A stretch of DNA of 64,000 bases from Cuneatibacter sp. NSJ-177 (GTDB lineage: Bacteria; Bacillota; Clostridia; Lachnospirales; Lachnospiraceae). The stretch is from NCBI RefSeq assembly GCF_022867805.1, contig NZ_JALIFO010000006.1, positions 682,001 to 746,000 of the forward strand, read 5' to 3'. The position numbers were made by a program, and so were the translations under genes. The number at the start of each line of letters is the position of its first letter. Positions within the stretch are counted from its first letter, which is position 1. Below are positions 1 to 8,788 of this stretch, piece after piece. The notes beneath the pieces are model-generated. The model was given only the letters and a program-made list of their open reading frames with translations. It did no database searches and was not told the origin of the DNA.

Positions 1-1
1 C

Positions 2-718
2 GGCGCAGAGCAGGTGGCAAACGGAGCTCAGATGCTGTCCCAGGGGGCGGTGGAGCAGGCGGGATCCATGCAGGAGCTGGCGGCAAACATCAATGAGATC
101 TCCGACGGCGTCCGGAATAACGCAGATGATTCTGTGAATGCCAGCCGGAAGATCAACCAGGTGAACGGCTTGCTGACCGACAGCAGCGGGGCAATGGGGG
201 AACTGATTAAAGAAATCCGAAATATTAATGAGAATTCCATGACCATTGGAAAGATTGTTAAGGAAGTGGAGGATATCGCTTTCCAGACCAATATTCTGGC
301 GTTGAACGCTTCGGTGGAGGCGGCAAGGGCCGGGGATGCCGGCCGCGGGTTTTCTGTGGTGGCCAATGAGGTGCGACATTTGGCGGCGAAGACGACCGAA
401 GCGTCCAAGATGATGGCAGGTTTAGCGCAGCAGACGCTGGCGCAGGTGGAGAGCGGTACCAGAGCAGCGGATCGTGCGACCACCTCCATGGACCATGTCG
501 TGGATGGGACGCAAGAAATTATTGAGATGGTGGATCGGATTTCAGATGCCTCCGTGCGCCAAGCCGACTCAATTGTTCAAATCCGGCAAAGTATCGAGAT
601 GGTATCAGAGATTGTTCAGGGAAATTCCGCGATGGCAGAGGAAAGCGCGGCGGCCAGCGAAGAATTGTCCGCTCAGGCTCAGGTACTGAAAAAATTGGTG
701 GAGGAATTTGAACTGTGA
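2..718 (+). CDS. Methyl-accepting chemotaxis protein, C-terminal part
   Basis: This is the cytoplasmic signalling end of a chemoreceptor. The frame is open to base 2, so the sensor, membrane segments and HAMP domain lie left of the window. The conserved hairpin tip that docks CheA and CheW is visible ([20 protein letters not shown]), followed by [18 protein letters not shown] and a long heptad-rich helix. No CheR-docking pentapeptide is seen at the end (EEFEL). The stop codon overlaps the next start (TGATG), so the gene is probably translationally coupled to cheY and is first or near-first in this chemotaxis operon. Family assignment is secure; the ligand cannot be inferred. Confidence 0.93.
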   Translation, partial: GAEQVANGAQMLSQGAVEQAGSMQELAANINEISDGVRNNADDSVNASRKINQVNGLLTDSSGAMGELIKEIRNINENSMTIGKIVKEVEDIAFQTNILALNASVEAARAGDAGRGFSVVANEVRHLAAKTTEASKMMAGLAQQTLAQVESGTRAADRATTSMDHVVDGTQEIIEMVDRISDASVRQADSIVQIRQSIEMVSEIVQGNSAMAEESAAASEELSAQAQVLKKLVEEFEL

Positions 719-1083
719 TGAGAGAAAAATCAATTTTGATTGTCGACGACGCCGCTTTTATGCGGATGATGCTGAAACGGGCGATTCTGGGATCAGGAGA
801 GTATCGAATTACGGAGGCGGAAAACGGGGAGAAAGCCATGGAATTATTCCGGGAACAAAAGCCGGATCTGGTTCTGCTTGACATTTCCATGCCAGGGATG
901 AGCGGGATCAGCGTGCTAAAGGAGATAAAAAAAGCCGATCCCGCCTCCCATGTGGTAATGTGTTCGGCAGTAGGTCAGGAAATGATCATCCGGGAGGCAA
1001 TCGAAGCGGGAGCCATGGATTTTATTGTAAAGCCGTTTAAACCGGAGCAGATTGCCCAGGTTCTGGCGCATGTGTTTTCCTGA
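718..1083 (+). CDS. cheY: CheY-type single-domain response regulator
   Basis: A 121-residue stand-alone receiver domain, the usual CheY length, with no output domain. The acidic pair Asp10-Asp11, phosphoacceptor Asp55 (LVLLDISMPG) and Lys105 (IVKPF) are all present. Phosphorylated by CheA, it would bind the flagellar switch; the adjacent cheC suggests its dephosphorylation is handled by CheC. ATG at 718 overlaps the upstream stop and lies 13 bases after GGAGG (700-704); a GTG at 715 is a possible alternative. It could instead be a receiver acting as a phosphate sink, but its operon position favours CheY. Confidence 0.88.
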   Translation: MREKSILIVDDAAFMRMMLKRAILGSGEYRITEAENGEKAMELFREQKPDLVLLDISMPGMSGISVLKEIKKADPASHVVMCSAVGQEMIIREAIEAGAMDFIVKPFKPEQIAQVLAHVFS

Positions 1084-1125
1084 CTTTTTTGTCGGAAAAT
1101 GATTTCAGGAGGAAAGAGTAAAACC

Positions 1126-1749
1126 ATGGATCAATATTCGGATTTAAATAATACGGCTAAGGAGATATTGGCTGAGATCGGAAACATCGGAACCGGCCAT
1201 GCGATTACCTCTTTGTCCGAGATGATCGGCCGCCGGATCGATATGGATTGCCCCAGCGTCCATATCCTGGAGTACCATAAAGTTCCGGAGCTTTTAGGCG
1301 GTGTGGAGCAGGTACAGGCCGGCGTGCTTTTGCAGGTGACCGGGGATATCAGCGGGATGTTCATGTTTTTAATCAGCGAGTCCTTTCTAAAAATCATGCT
1401 GCAGGAACTGACCGGCGTGAAGATCGAGGATGTAGGCCGTTTGGAAGAGATGGAGCGTTCGGCCGTATGCGAGATGGGAAACATCATGTGTTGTTCCTAT
1501 ATCAATGCTCTGGCTCAGATGATGAATTTTAAGATCGACGTGTCGGTGCCGGATCTGTGTGTGGATATGACGGGCGCGCTGTTGAGCGTGCCGATGATTT
1601 ATTTTGCCAATATCAGCGATGAGCTCTTACTGATTCAGGCCAGTTATCATTTGGGAGATCTATCCGTCGTCAACAATGTGCTGTTTTTGCCGGAGATGGA
1701 ATCGCTGAAACGAATTTTTGAGGCGCTGGGGGAAAGCTATGAGGGATGA
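1126..1749 (+). CDS. cheC: CheC family CheY-P phosphatase
   Basis: A 207-residue CheC/CheX/FliY-family protein. Both active-site helices of the CheC type are visible: the first around Glu17-Asn20 (EILAEIGNIGTGHA), the second with Ser112-Glu116-Asn119 (SAVCEMGNIM). Two sites mark CheC rather than CheX. In the family it dephosphorylates CheY-P and binds CheD, whose gene follows with an 11-bp overlap. ATG 1126 is chosen because the AGGAGG at 1107-1112 precedes it; the upstream in-frame ATG at 1099 would start before that ribosome binding site. Confidence 0.9.
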   Translation: MDQYSDLNNTAKEILAEIGNIGTGHAITSLSEMIGRRIDMDCPSVHILEYHKVPELLGGVEQVQAGVLLQVTGDISGMFMFLISESFLKIMLQELTGVKIEDVGRLEEMERSAVCEMGNIMCCSYINALAQMMNFKIDVSVPDLCVDMTGALLSVPMIYFANISDELLLIQASYHLGDLSVVNNVLFLPEMESLKRIFEALGESYEG

Positions 1750-2221
1750 TCCGGTAGTCATAGGGATCGCCCAGGCCGGCGTTCTCAGGGAAACCGGGCA
1801 TTTGGTGTCATATGCTCTGGGATCCTGCGTTGGGATCTGCTTATATGACAGAGAGCGCTGCGTGGCGGGAATGGTACACGTCATGCTTCCCGGCGAAGAA
1901 GCAGCCATCGACCGGAAAAACCCGTTTAAGTTTGCCGACAGCGGATGCCGGGAACTGGTGAGACTGATGGTGGAGCGGGGCGCTGAAAGAAGGCATATCA
2001 CAGCAAAAATAGCAGGCGGGGCGTGCATGTTTCAAGGAGAAAGAAGCTTAGGAGCCATCGGCGAGCGCAATGTGCAGGCGGTGAGAGAGACTTTGAGGCT
2101 GCTTCATATTCCGATATTAGGGGCGGATACCGGAAAAGATCACGGTAGAACCATTGATTTGGATGCCGCTACGGGGATTCTGACGGTGAAAACCGTCAGA
2201 CTTGGGACTTTGACTTTGTAA
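1739..2221 (+). CDS. cheD: CheD chemoreceptor glutamine deamidase
   Basis: A 160-residue CheD. The catalytic Cys30 (ALGSCVGICL) and His47 (GMVHVMLP) are in place. CheD deamidates glutamines in receptor methylation helices and is sequestered by CheC, giving an adaptation loop; the CheC-CheD pair here fits that. ATG 1739 lies inside the end of cheC (ATGAGGGATGA), with GGGGGAA just upstream, indicating translational coupling. No cheR or cheB is present in this part of the operon. Confidence 0.93.
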   Translation: MRDDPVVIGIAQAGVLRETGHLVSYALGSCVGICLYDRERCVAGMVHVMLPGEEAAIDRKNPFKFADSGCRELVRLMVERGAERRHITAKIAGGACMFQGERSLGAIGERNVQAVRETLRLLHIPILGADTGKDHGRTIDLDAATGILTVKTVRLGTLTL

Positions 2222-2250
2222 GACCCAAGTTACTGGAAAGGAGAAAAGAG

Positions 2251-3186
2251 ATGACAGGCAGACAGACGATACTGGTGGTGGACGATAGTTTGCTCGTATG
2301 CCAGCAGATAGAACGGGCTTTAAAAGAAGAATTTGGACTGGTGAAATGTCACACGGCAAAGGATACCCTGGAGACGCTGGAGCACCTGACGCCGGATTTG
2401 ATTCTTTTAGATGTGATTCTGCCAGACATGGAAGGATACGATCTGTTTGCCCGGATCAAGGAAAAGGACACGAATCAGACTCCGGTGATCTTTATCACCT
2501 CAAAGGATTCAGAAGAGGATGTCATCCGCGGGTTTTCTATGGGGGCCAGCGACTATATTATGAAGCCATTTCGGGTGGAAGAGCTGAAGTCCAGGGTGCG
2601 GACCAGGTTGAGAGGCAAGCAGGAACAGGATGAGTTAAAGAGCATGAATGAAACTCTTCGGGTCAATATGGAGAAACTGAACCGTGTCGCTTACCGGGAT
2701 GAATTGACCGGTCTGTATAACCGGCACTTTGTGGTGGAGAAGCTGGCTCCGGATCTGGAGAACACCAATCACCAGGACGCTTTGATTATGATTGACGTGG
2801 ACGATTTTAAGCATGTCAATGATTCCTACGGCCACCCGGCCGGCGATATGGTGCTTGTCTGTATTTCCAATATTATGGAAAGCATCTGCCGCAGGCACAA
2901 AGTGGTGCGATGGGGAGGCGAAGAGTTTCTGGTCATTTTGATGGCTGTCACTGAGCAGGAAGCGTTTCAAATCTGTGAGGAGATACGGACGGAGGTCGGG
3001 CAATTTCCTTTTTTGCATGAAAATAAGCCCTTTTTCTGCACCATTACGCTGGGTCTTACGCAGTATGATAAATCCCTTAATTTCTGGGAAAATATCCGCT
3101 GCGCCGACCGGGCGCTGTACCGTGGGAAAAATGCCGGTAAAAACCAGACGGTGATCTATGGGGAGGACAGGAAAACAGGAGTATAA
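2251..3186 (+). CDS. Response regulator with GGDEF output (diguanylate cyclase)
   Basis: 311 residues. An N-terminal receiver (Asp11-Asp12, phosphoacceptor Asp54 in ILLDVILPD, Lys105 in MKPF) is joined by a coiled linker (about 120-145) to a GGDEF domain (about 150-305). The active-site loop is GGEEF (222-226) and DELTGLYNR precedes it, so synthesis of c-di-GMP is expected. The RxxD inhibitory site that normally sits five residues before the loop is absent (CRRH), so product feedback is probably missing. Lying between cheD and cheA with a 64-base gap to cheA-independent upstream sequence, it links CheA phosphorylation to c-di-GMP. GGAAAGGAG precedes the ATG. Confidence 0.9.
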   Translation: MTGRQTILVVDDSLLVCQQIERALKEEFGLVKCHTAKDTLETLEHLTPDLILLDVILPDMEGYDLFARIKEKDTNQTPVIFITSKDSEEDVIRGFSMGASDYIMKPFRVEELKSRVRTRLRGKQEQDELKSMNETLRVNMEKLNRVAYRDELTGLYNRHFVVEKLAPDLENTNHQDALIMIDVDDFKHVNDSYGHPAGDMVLVCISNIMESICRRHKVVRWGGEEFLVILMAVTEQEAFQICEEIRTEVGQFPFLHENKPFFCTITLGLTQYDKSLNFWENIRCADRALYRGKNAGKNQTVIYGEDRKTGV

Positions 3187-3191
3187 GGAGA

Positions 3192-5201
3192 ATGGGATAT
3201 TTTGAGAAAGACGCGGAAGAAATGCTGGATGTCTATTTGCTGGAATCCGAACAGCTGTTAGATCAGGCGGATTCGATTCTGCTCCGGGCGGAGGAACGAA
3301 TGGGGTTTTCCAGCGAAGAGATCAATCATATCTTCCGCATTATGCATACGATGAAGAGTTCTTCGGCGATGATGGGATTAAACGAGCTCTCTATTCTTGC
3401 CCACCGGCTGGAAGATCTGTTTGATGTGTTCCGGAAAGACATGTCTAAGATGGAGGGATCGGAGCAGGCGGCGCTGGATCTGATCTTTGCCGTGTCGGAT
3501 TTTATGAAAGCAGAGCTGAGCCGGATGCGCCTGGAATCTTATCAGCCCAGTCCTGTAAAAGGATTCGAGGAGAAAATCAGCCGCCTGATATCCGGGACAG
3601 CTCCGGAGAAAAAAACGGTCGTTCGAATTCAGTTTGAGCCGGACTGTCAGATGGAAAACGTCCGTGCTTTTTTGGTGGTTAGGCAAATTATGCCGTTGGT
3701 TCAGGAACTTACCTGTTACCCAGATCAGCCGGAGACCAATTCTTCCGCCAGCCAGACAATCCGTGAGGAGGGTTTTTGGATCTGCTTTCAGTCCGGCCAG
3801 ATGGAGCAGGTGTTGGATAAAATCAAAGGGGCGCTGTTTGTTGAAAGCGTTAGTGTGGAGAAGACGTTTCCTTCGGGGAAAGACACGGAGAAAAGGACGG
3901 AGGAGGTTATTGCCGCAGGAGGCGAAACGGATCGTCAAGAGCCCCAGACACCCGTATGGGAAAATGCGGAAAGCGAGACGCCTCCTTCTTCCAGTGAATC
4001 TGTACAGCAGACGAGTCAGTTCATCAATGTACCGGTTCAAAAACTGGATGAGCTTTTGAAACTGACAGGGGAACTGATGATTGCGTTCCAGTCGGATTCT
4101 ACGGCAAGAGGCGGGAGCTACTTAGAAAATCCGACGGACCAGGACCGGGATCGCCTGCGCCAGCGCCTGATGAAGGAACTGGAAGAGCTGACAATCTCGA
4201 TTCGGATGGTTCCATTCGCCAGTGTGACGCCAAGACTAAACCGGATCGTCCGGGATATTTGCCGGAAAGAGCAGAAAAAGGTATCGTTTCTCGTGACTGG
4301 GCAGGAGGTCGAAGCAGACAAGAAAATTGTGGACCGCATTCTGGAGCCCCTGATCCATTTGATCCGAAATGCCGTAGATCATGGAGTCGAGACGCCGGAA
4401 GAAAGGCGGGCTCAAGACAAGCCGGAGGAGGGAAAAGTTGTTGTTTCCTTTGAAAATGCAGGCGGTGAGATTGTGGTCAGTGTCAGCGACGATGGAAGCG
4501 GATTTGATCTGGGACAGGTGATGGCAAAGGCAAAAAAGCGGGGGCTGCTGGACCGGCCGGAAGAACAGTACAGCAAAGAAGAGATTTTGGAACTCTGTCT
4601 GCTTCCTGGATTTTCAACCTGCGATCAGGTGAACGAGTATTCCGGACGCGGCGTTGGTTTGGACGTTGTGCGTCAGATGACGGAACAATTCGGAGGCCAT
4701 CTTTATGTGGAGACGTCAGAGGGGTGTGGCAGCCGGTTTCATCTGCACTTTCCCAGAACATTGGCTCTGGTCGAATGTATGCGGCTGTCGGCAGGCGGGC
4801 GTTGTTTTGGCGTACCGTCCCATCAGGTGATGCAGTTTTACCCGTATCAGTCCGAACAGGACCGGATCCTTTTGCGGGAAAACGGCAGATACTGGATCCA
4901 TGAGGAGCGGCTGATCCCTGTGATTTCTCTCCGCGAGAGCTACCAGATCCATGGGGATGGGGAGCAAAATCCGGTGATGGTCTGGGTAAAAGGAAGCAGC
5001 AGAGAAGCCTGCTTGATCGCCGATCACATCGAAGGCCAGGATAATATGGTGGAAAAGCCGGTTCCGCCGTTGTTTGGACGCCGTTTTAAGCAGGAGACGG
5101 GAATTTCCGGCATGTGCCTGTGGAGAGACGGCAGCGTCTGCCTTCAGCTGGATGTGGAAGATTTTATCCGGATTGCGGAAGAAAGGGGCGGTCATGAATG
5201 A
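3192..5201 (+). CDS. cheA: Chemotaxis histidine kinase CheA
   Basis: 669 residues, the normal CheA length. Order: P1 histidine phosphotransfer domain with His52 (MHTMKSSSAMMG), a weakly conserved P2 region and acidic linker (about 150-270), dimerisation helix pair (INVPVQKLDELLKLTGELM), HATPase domain (LIHLIRNAVDHGVE; SGRGVGLDVV), then a CheW-like P5 domain. It autophosphorylates on receptor signals and feeds CheY and probably the neighbouring GGDEF regulator. AGGAG at 3177-3181 is 10 bases before ATG 3192 and lies within the end of the upstream gene. The end overlaps cheW by 8 bp. Confidence 0.95.
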   Translation: MGYFEKDAEEMLDVYLLESEQLLDQADSILLRAEERMGFSSEEINHIFRIMHTMKSSSAMMGLNELSILAHRLEDLFDVFRKDMSKMEGSEQAALDLIFAVSDFMKAELSRMRLESYQPSPVKGFEEKISRLISGTAPEKKTVVRIQFEPDCQMENVRAFLVVRQIMPLVQELTCYPDQPETNSSASQTIREEGFWICFQSGQMEQVLDKIKGALFVESVSVEKTFPSGKDTEKRTEEVIAAGGETDRQEPQTPVWENAESETPPSSSESVQQTSQFINVPVQKLDELLKLTGELMIAFQSDSTARGGSYLENPTDQDRDRLRQRLMKELEELTISIRMVPFASVTPRLNRIVRDICRKEQKKVSFLVTGQEVEADKKIVDRILEPLIHLIRNAVDHGVETPEERRAQDKPEEGKVVVSFENAGGEIVVSVSDDGSGFDLGQVMAKAKKRGLLDRPEEQYSKEEILELCLLPGFSTCDQVNEYSGRGVGLDVVRQMTEQFGGHLYVETSEGCGSRFHLHFPRTLALVECMRLSAGGRCFGVPSHQVMQFYPYQSEQDRILLRENGRYWIHEERLIPVISLRESYQIHGDGEQNPVMVWVKGSSREACLIADHIEGQDNMVEKPVPPLFGRRFKQETGISGMCLWRDGSVCLQLDVEDFIRIAEERGGHE

Positions 5202-5655
5202 GGAAAGAATGCAGCTGGGAGAACAGTTGAATATGGAGTTTATGACCCTTCAATCGGGGAACCTCTGCTGCGGCTTTGAGATGGCAGCCGTGGAAGAGAT
5301 TCTCTGGAATTTTCAAATTTCACCGGTTCCCTGTCTCCCGGACTATTTTGAAGGGGTGTGTAATTGGAATGGTGATCTCATTCCTGTCGTTTCGCTGGAA
5401 AAATTGGCGGGAGAAGAAATAACGCCCGGAAATGTCCGCCAGGTTATCCTTTTGGTCAAAGCAGATGGATATGAGTGTGGTTTTTTGACAAGCGGAATGC
5501 CTCGGATGATTCAGGGGCAAAAGAACGGCCGTCTGACCGGAGAAACACCGGAATGGCTGGGAAAATGCGCGGTCAAATCGGTATATGGAGGAGAAATGGT
5601 TTTCTATGTATTGGATTTAGAAAAAACGTTGGAAAATCTGGTGGTTTACCGCTGA
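5194..5655 (+). CDS. cheW: CheW-type coupling protein
   Basis: 153 residues forming one CheW domain that bridges receptors to CheA. Typical features are the residues around VEEILWNFQISPVPCLPDYF and GVCNWNGDLIPVVSL. ATG 5194 overlaps the end of cheA and follows AAGGGGCGG; a longer frame starting at 5074 lies wholly inside cheA and is unlikely. It is the last gene of the operon, followed by a hairpin region. The sequence is somewhat divergent, so it could be a CheV-like scaffold without a receiver, but CheW is the best call. Confidence 0.88.
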   Translation: MNEERMQLGEQLNMEFMTLQSGNLCCGFEMAAVEEILWNFQISPVPCLPDYFEGVCNWNGDLIPVVSLEKLAGEEITPGNVRQVILLVKADGYECGFLTSGMPRMIQGQKNGRLTGETPEWLGKCAVKSVYGGEMVFYVLDLEKTLENLVVYR

Positions 5656-5668
5656 GAACAAAAAAGAG

Positions 5669-5761
5669 AGGGAGTATCGCAAGTTTACCGCAGCAAAATG
5701 ATGACTGCCGTTCCTTGTAAGCGGCAGCAATCAGGAGAGCGCTGCAGGATCAATACTCCCT
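5669..5761. terminator. Structured convergent terminator region
   Basis: An outer 9-bp inverted repeat (AGGGAGTAT at 5669-5677, ATACTCCCT at 5753-5761) encloses a second hairpin (CTGCCG 5704-5709 / CGGCAG 5722-5727). Read on the minus strand it ends in CTCTC and a T-run, suiting the GNAT gene; on the plus strand it ends in TTTT after cheW. The 75-base interior is longer than in an ordinary terminator. Confidence 0.55.
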
Positions 5762-5786
5762 TTTGGAGGAAGCTGCCGTCCAATCG

Positions 5787-6287
5787 TCAGAATACCAATT
5801 CACATAAATCATAGGGGCCTTTGCTGAATAGGACAACGCCAATCCGAGTAAAGTCGGCTTTGTCCACCATTTTCTGCAGGGTCGGATTCTTCTGAAACGC
5901 ATCAAAACGGACGGAGGTATATCCCTCTTTTCGAATCTTTTCACAGGCCAGGCGCACGGTTTCGGTCCCGATTCCCTGCCCCTGGAGCACATCTTTCACT
6001 GCCATTCGGCGGATGCAGCAAGGCTTCCCTTCCGAATCTTTCCAGTTCTTTTCATCCAGATACTGAGGCTCCTGAGCCTCGATGATCGTAATGTGGGCGG
6101 CAATCTCGCCGTCTTTTTCTGCGACGTATAAATATCCGTTGTCCAGGTCCTTTTGCATGTAGGCGGGAGTCGTGTAGCCGGAGTCCCACTGGACAATTCC
6201 CTCGGTGAACATTTTAACTTTTGCTCCTTCCAAAATCAGAGCAGCCGGTAAGAAATCAGCTTGCGTAGCTTTACGGATCGTGAACAT
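5787..6287 (-). CDS. GNAT family N-acetyltransferase
   Basis: 166 residues with the GNAT fold: the acetyl-CoA binding motif A is seen as RRMAVKDVLQGQGIGTETV, and the C-terminal half continues with the strand-helix pattern DAFQKNPTLQKMVDKADF. The substrate cannot be told; many such proteins acylate amino groups of small molecules or protein N termini. It stands alone, convergent with the chemotaxis operon. AAGGGGTG precedes the ATG at 6287. Confidence 0.85.
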   Translation of the reverse strand: MFTIRKATQADFLPAALILEGAKVKMFTEGIVQWDSGYTTPAYMQKDLDNGYLYVAEKDGEIAAHITIIEAQEPQYLDEKNWKDSEGKPCCIRRMAVKDVLQGQGIGTETVRLACEKIRKEGYTSVRFDAFQKNPTLQKMVDKADFTRIGVVLFSKGPYDLCELVF

Positions 6288-6421
6288 GAAGACACCCCTT
6301 TCTGGCTTTGACCGGTAAGATTGTTTACACTGTACAATAGAATTGTGAGAGTATGATAACTGTTATGTTACCGTTTTGTGAAAATATCAAAGGGGCGCCG
6401 GGGCCGAGGGGAAGCGGGATC

Positions 6422-6777
6422 TTATGGGTGCTGTTCGGCATATTGGGCCATAAAACGGATGAATTCTTTCGCGCACTTGGACAGAAATTTATTTTTATTC
6501 CAGATCAGTCCCGTCTCCAGCCAGACGGGCTCCTCAAAAGGCCGGATTACGATACCGGGGTGACTATTGACCGACTCCGGCCGGTCGTTTAAGATGACGG
6601 AGACGCCGTGGTTTTGGGCCACCATCTCAAAAAGAGTGACCGAATGCTGGATCCGATGGCGCACACGCAGGGTCAGCCCATGATTGCGGAACTGTTCCTC
6701 CAGCATTAATTCCGTATAGGATTCCCCTTTTCAAAAGAGACACGTTGCTTTTTGAAATCGAAGATGGAATTCTCCCT
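6422..6777 (-). pseudogene. LysR substrate-binding domain remnant
   Basis: The last roughly 110 residues of a LysR-type regulator without a DNA-binding domain. An open stretch (MLEEQFRNHGLTLRVRHRIQ onward, to 6422) carries the second half of the effector domain. Upstream the homology continues in another frame (FDFKKQRVSFEKG, then a shift in the A4G4 run at about 6724-6731, then ESYTELM), so the gene is both frameshifted and 5'-truncated. The homology starts right at the stop codon of the intact LysR gene 6777-7685. It is most likely a leftover of a second, tandem regulator. Confidence 0.7.
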
Positions 6778-7685
6778 CAGTCCCGCAGTTTTTTGTAGTC
6801 CTCCAGGAGCTGACCGCTTTCGATGACAAAGTTCCGGAAATTCTTGACGGCGGGCGTCATATAGCGGTCTTTCATCCAGGCAATGTGGATGTCCCGGACC
6901 GGGATATCGTTTTCAATAACCACGGCTTCGGTGGCATAATTGGAGGTGTCGGCGGCAGCTTCCGGCATCAAAGCAATGCCTAAACCCGCGGCGACCGCGC
7001 CGAGTATGATGGAGTCATGGAACGCCTCGAAGGAGATCTTCGGTGTGATGCCGACACTCTGGAAGACCTGATCGACGTAGCTCCGGATTTGGCACTGTGG
7101 ATGATAAGTGATAAAGGTTTCCCCTTTCAGTGTGGTCAGATTTACAGATTTTTGCGAGGCCAATGGATGGTCTTTTGGAACCACCAGGATGGTTTTATGG
7201 CTGCCGATCTTCACCGAGGCGATCTCTTCATGATCAAAAGGCGTCGTAAAGGCAAGATCCGTTTCACCGGCAAGCAGATGTTCTTCGATCGTATGGGTGG
7301 CCAGCTGATCAAAACGGAAATGATTCTGCACCTTGCCTGTTTTCTGGAAGAACCGCGAGATGAGAAAGGGGACAAAGCCGCTGAGGGAACTGAGGAAGCT
7401 CAGGGAGATCATCCCGTTTTCCGGGCTGATGAAATCTTGCAGGCGGGAACGGCCCTCGTCGAGAATATCCAGGGAGCGGGTGACATAGTCCAGGAAAAAT
7501 GAGCCGCAGCTGGTCAGCTTTACGTTGCGTCCCTGCCGGATAAAAAGAGATACGCCGAGCTCTTTCTCCAGATCCGTGATGGAATGGCTGAGACTGGATT
7601 GGGAAATATTCAGCTGCTGGGACGCCTTGGTATAGTGCTCCAGCTCGGCAATGGTTTTAAAATAGTAAAGCTGCTGTAGATTCAT
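6777..7685 (-). CDS. LysR family transcriptional regulator
   Basis: 302 residues: N-terminal winged helix (MNLQQLYYFKTIAELEHYTK, then ASQQLNISQSSLSHSITDLE) and a C-terminal effector-binding domain. ATG 7685 is chosen because GGAGGTG lies just before it and it starts at the family's usual position; an upstream in-frame start at 7832 would add 49 untypical residues. It is divergent from aroD across a 213-base AT-rich spacer, so aroD is the obvious candidate target. The effector is unknown. Confidence 0.9.
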   Translation of the reverse strand: MNLQQLYYFKTIAELEHYTKASQQLNISQSSLSHSITDLEKELGVSLFIRQGRNVKLTSCGSFFLDYVTRSLDILDEGRSRLQDFISPENGMISLSFLSSLSGFVPFLISRFFQKTGKVQNHFRFDQLATHTIEEHLLAGETDLAFTTPFDHEEIASVKIGSHKTILVVPKDHPLASQKSVNLTTLKGETFITYHPQCQIRSYVDQVFQSVGITPKISFEAFHDSIILGAVAAGLGIALMPEAAADTSNYATEAVVIENDIPVRDIHIAWMKDRYMTPAVKNFRNFVIESGQLLEDYKKLRD

Positions 7686-7898
7686 GGATTCACCTCCGTC
7701 CTTTTTATCATAATGCCTTCCGGGTATAAATTCAAGCAAAACCATGAGCAAAATCCATGGAAGTGATGAAAAAAAAACAATATATGCAAAAAAATCCGTA
7801 CAATAATTTGAGAAAATCATTGGATTTTTCATTCCATTTATGGTACAAATATAAAAGTAGGATTTCTATATTTCTAAATTTGCAAAGGAGATTCTGAA

Positions 7899-8666
7899 AT
7901 GAGATTAGAAAGCAAAGTAAAACTTGATGTGAGAGGCAAAGTCTTCGGCGGTGACAAGAACCTGTCCTGCATTCCGATGATTCCGGCTACCAGGGAAGCT
8001 CTGGTGGAGGAGACCAAGATGGTCGCTGCCTTGAATCCGGATATCATTGAATGGCGCGTAGATTATTATGACAAAGCTGGGGATGCTCAGTATGTAAAAG
8101 AGTCTTTGGAGGAGATCGGCCAGTATCTGAACGATATCCCGGTGATCTTCACGTTCCGTCATAAATGTGAAGGCGGCGCCAAGGAATATCCTCAGGATGT
8201 GAGACTGGCTACGATCAAAGCGGCCCTTGAGACCGGACATGCCGACATCATCGATGTGGAAGCCTGCAATGAGAAGGAATTCATCGATGCCGTAAAAGCT
8301 GCCGTTGTGGCCGCCGGTTCCAAGCTGATCCTGTCCTTCCACAACTTCACGGAGACCCCTTCCGAAGAGTTCATCTACAACAAGCTGATCGAAGAGAAAG
8401 AGCTCGGCGCTGACATTCCGAAGCTGGCCGTGATGCCGAAGAACTTCCTGGATGTGATGACTCTGATGAAAGCCACCTACCGCGCAAGGACCGAAGCGGT
8501 TGATCTGCCGATGATCACCATGTCCATGGGCGAAGTCGGAAAGATTTCCCGCGTGATCGGCGACCTGTACGGTTCCGATATGAGCTTTGTGGTCGGCAAG
8601 GCCGCCAGCGCTCCGGGACAGATTCCGGTTGCGATTGTAAATGAACTCTGGAAGCTTCTGGCTTAA
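7899..8666 (+). CDS. aroD: 3-Dehydroquinate dehydratase, type I
   Basis: 255 residues, the type I length. It dehydrates 3-dehydroquinate to 3-dehydroshikimate through a Schiff base. His148 (ILSFHNF) and the Schiff-base Lys175 (IPKLAVMPK) are present, as are EWRVDYY and FTFRHKCEGG of the barrel. AAAGGAG precedes the ATG. No other shikimate gene is adjacent; with the divergent LysR gene this could be a catabolic (quinate/shikimate) or biosynthetic copy. Confidence 0.95.
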   Translation: MRLESKVKLDVRGKVFGGDKNLSCIPMIPATREALVEETKMVAALNPDIIEWRVDYYDKAGDAQYVKESLEEIGQYLNDIPVIFTFRHKCEGGAKEYPQDVRLATIKAALETGHADIIDVEACNEKEFIDAVKAAVVAAGSKLILSFHNFTETPSEEFIYNKLIEEKELGADIPKLAVMPKNFLDVMTLMKATYRARTEAVDLPMITMSMGEVGKISRVIGDLYGSDMSFVVGKAASAPGQIPVAIVNELWKLLA

Positions 8667-8697
8667 GAAAAAGGAAAGCCATTTTTGATCTCTACAT

Positions 8698-8744
8698 AAA
8701 AACTGCCCGGCGGTAACTTCTTCCTCGCCTCCGGGCAGTTTTCT
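8698..8744. terminator. Bidirectional terminator between aroD and the sigG 3' half
   Basis: AACTGCCCGG (8701-8710) pairs with CCGGGCAGTT (8731-8740), flanked by A-rich sequence on the left and TTTTC on the right, so it can stop both convergent transcripts. Confidence 0.85.
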
Positions 8745-8788
8745 TTGATTGGTTTGGGAACCAGACAGTCAGTTTCCTTGACCCAATA

